A DNA stretch of 32,422 nt from a virus. The stretch spans positions 1 to 32,422 of the IMG/VR virus record IMGVR_UViG_3300021559_000317; one strand, given 5' to 3'. How positions within the stretch are numbered: the stretch's first letter is position 1; each line of letters starts with the position of its first letter. Under the pieces are notes generated by a model. The model was not told the origin of the DNA, ran no database searches, and worked only from the letters and a program-made list of their open reading frames with translations. Position numbers and translations under genes: made by a program. Of the stretch, positions 31,268-32,422 are shown piece after piece.

Positions 31268-32422
31268 ATGACATTCTATAGAATACTACTACTTGTGCTA
31301 CTGTTGGCTATGCCAGCAGTCGCACAATTTCAGATACAAGACATTCAGACCCTTCATTTATCTGGTGGAGGAGGGGTTGGCCACGAGAACTGTACTTCAA
31401 GTCCAAACAGTGTTAGTGCTCCAGGATGGGAATGGCAATGGAACTCTAATCCTCTGTGCCTGTGGATTGACAGCGGCTTAGTAACTAGTCCGTCTCTCGA
31501 TAATCAGGCGTTGAAGTTTGAATGGTGTTGGGGGACATCCTGTGCTGGAAATACAACTGGCTATGGTGGAGCTCTCTTTCATTCCAGTCTAAATACTGTG
31601 TCCGATACAACAGACACGGAGTTCACTTGGGGAGGTTGGTTCTATTATACCGATGCCAGTACTATAGACAATATAGAACTCGACATGAACCAGGTCGTAT
31701 CTGACCCTGGTCAGGTAAACAATACGGCTACGGTTATCTACGCTGCACAATGCGACCTAACCACGACTCCTTCTCATTGGGAATTTGTGAATGGCTGGCT
31801 AATTACTTCGAATATCCTTTGCCCACGGTCGCAATGGACAAACAATACCTGGCATCACATCGTCATTCACGCAAGTAGAACTGCTACTTGCACTCATTTA
31901 AGTTGCACTCTGACTTACTATTCTGTCAGCTTCGATGGCAACACGCAGAACTGTTCTGGGACCTGTACCAGTGCTAGCAATAAAGGCGCATACGCATTGG
32001 GCTGGGGAACACTAGGAGAACTGGTAGAGAATGTGCAATTCGGTGTGACCAACTCTGCCAACGGGTCCAATATAGCCTATGCTGACCTGATGACGACTCA
32101 CGCTGGAGCTCCGACAATTGTAGCTATGCCAACGTTCACTCCAGCAGGTGGTAGCTATGGCAGCACCCAATCAGTCACAATTTCTACCGTGACAGGTGGT
32201 TCACCAGCAATCTGCTACACCACTGATAGCTCAACACCGACAGCCAATGGTGGAGGAGGTTGCACTCACGGTAGCATCTATTCAACTCCAGTTCTTGTAT
32301 CTAGCAGCGAGACACTGAAAGCTGTCAGCAGTGAAGATGGAATAGATTTTGATTCTGTTGTTGGTTCGGCGGCTTACACGATTGGTGGTGGAACCCATCA
32401 CAGGATTATCACCATGAATTAA
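31268..32422 (+). CDS. Secreted-looking Cys-rich adhesin (LamG-like plus chitobiase-C-like domain)
   Basis: The 384-residue protein begins MTFYRILLLVLLLAMPAVAQ, a clear signal peptide with a classic AVA-Q cut site. Residues about 45-270 look like a concanavalin/LamG-type domain (FTWGGWFYYTDAST, NTWHHIVIHASR, then an F-D-G turn). Residues about 287-373 match the chitobiase/beta-hexosaminidase C-terminal type (FTPAGGSYGSTQSVTIST, ICYTTDSSTPT, LKAVSSEDG), common in secreted proteins of Acidobacteria and others. About fourteen Cys are present. It lies one base after the preceding stop and ends exactly at the window edge. It may be a sugar-binding adhesin, a virion part or an exported protein acting on the host surface. 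Confidence 0.75.
   Translation: MTFYRILLLVLLLAMPAVAQFQIQDIQTLHLSGGGGVGHENCTSSPNSVSAPGWEWQWNSNPLCLWIDSGLVTSPSLDNQALKFEWCWGTSCAGNTTGYGGALFHSSLNTVSDTTDTEFTWGGWFYYTDASTIDNIELDMNQVVSDPGQVNNTATVIYAAQCDLTTTPSHWEFVNGWLITSNILCPRSQWTNNTWHHIVIHASRTATCTHLSCTLTYYSVSFDGNTQNCSGTCTSASNKGAYALGWGTLGELVENVQFGVTNSANGSNIAYADLMTTHAGAPTIVAMPTFTPAGGSYGSTQSVTISTVTGGSPAICYTTDSSTPTANGGGGCTHGSIYSTPVLVSSSETLKAVSSEDGIDFDSVVGSAAYTIGGGTHHRIITMN

Noticed and set aside
1-32422. Direct terminal repeats or attachment sites at the window ends
   Set aside because: The first and last few dozen bases show no shared repeat, and no integrase is present. The ends coincide with gene boundaries and may just be cut points.

Overview
The window is the late, virion-building half of a tailed double-stranded DNA phage. 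It carries 34 probable genes, all on the + strand and packed almost end to end. Stop and start codons often overlap (ATGA or TAATG), so much of it should be translated as coupled cistrons. The gene order (terminase, portal, scaffold, major capsid of the N4 gp56 type, head-tail connector, tubular tail protein, internal virion proteins, fibres) and the lack of a tape measure, tail tube or sheath gene point to a short-tailed (podovirus-like) phage. No integrase, repressor, replication gene, endolysin, tRNA or CRISPR array is visible, so this is not a whole genome. A soil-type bacterial host, possibly an acidobacterium, is a weak inference from the style of the last two genes (lipid-rich signal peptides, a chitobiase-C-like domain); nothing else in the sequence fixes the host.

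Layout: 1-564 holds three tiny genes, one a one-helix membrane protein. 564-3785 is a sugar-modification cassette: a two-domain glycosyltransferase, an FkbM-type methyltransferase, a second methyltransferase and a LicD-type transferase. 3811-6237 holds the small and large terminase subunits with two tiny genes between them. 6241-10579 holds portal, a small protein, scaffold and capsid, closed by the only strong terminator-like hairpin. 10643-15947 holds head-completion and connector genes, a phosphatase-fold protein lacking key residues, a tiny Cys/His/Asp-rich protein and the tubular tail protein. 15947-19189 is a multidomain tail adhesin ending in an intein-like Hint domain. 19203-24706 holds small genes and three probable internal or ejection proteins. 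24707-29571 holds two collagen-like fibre genes separated by a sigma-factor-like gene and an HNH nuclease gene. 29620-32422 holds two Cys-rich fibre/adhesin genes that begin with signal peptides.

The most interesting readings are these. First, the glycosyl/methyl/LicD cassette is in the morphogenesis operon of a phage whose fibres are long Thr-rich collagen repeats, which suggests (not proven) that the virion itself is decorated, much as Thr-glycosylated, O-methylated collagen-like proteins are on Bacillus spores. Second, the adhesin carries a complete-looking C-terminal Hint module after a 12-glycine tract, suggesting self-processing. Third, the last two fibre-like proteins seem built for export and disulfide bonding. 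Fourth, a phage-encoded sigma-like factor lies among the late genes. All functions come from reading motifs by eye; no database search was run.
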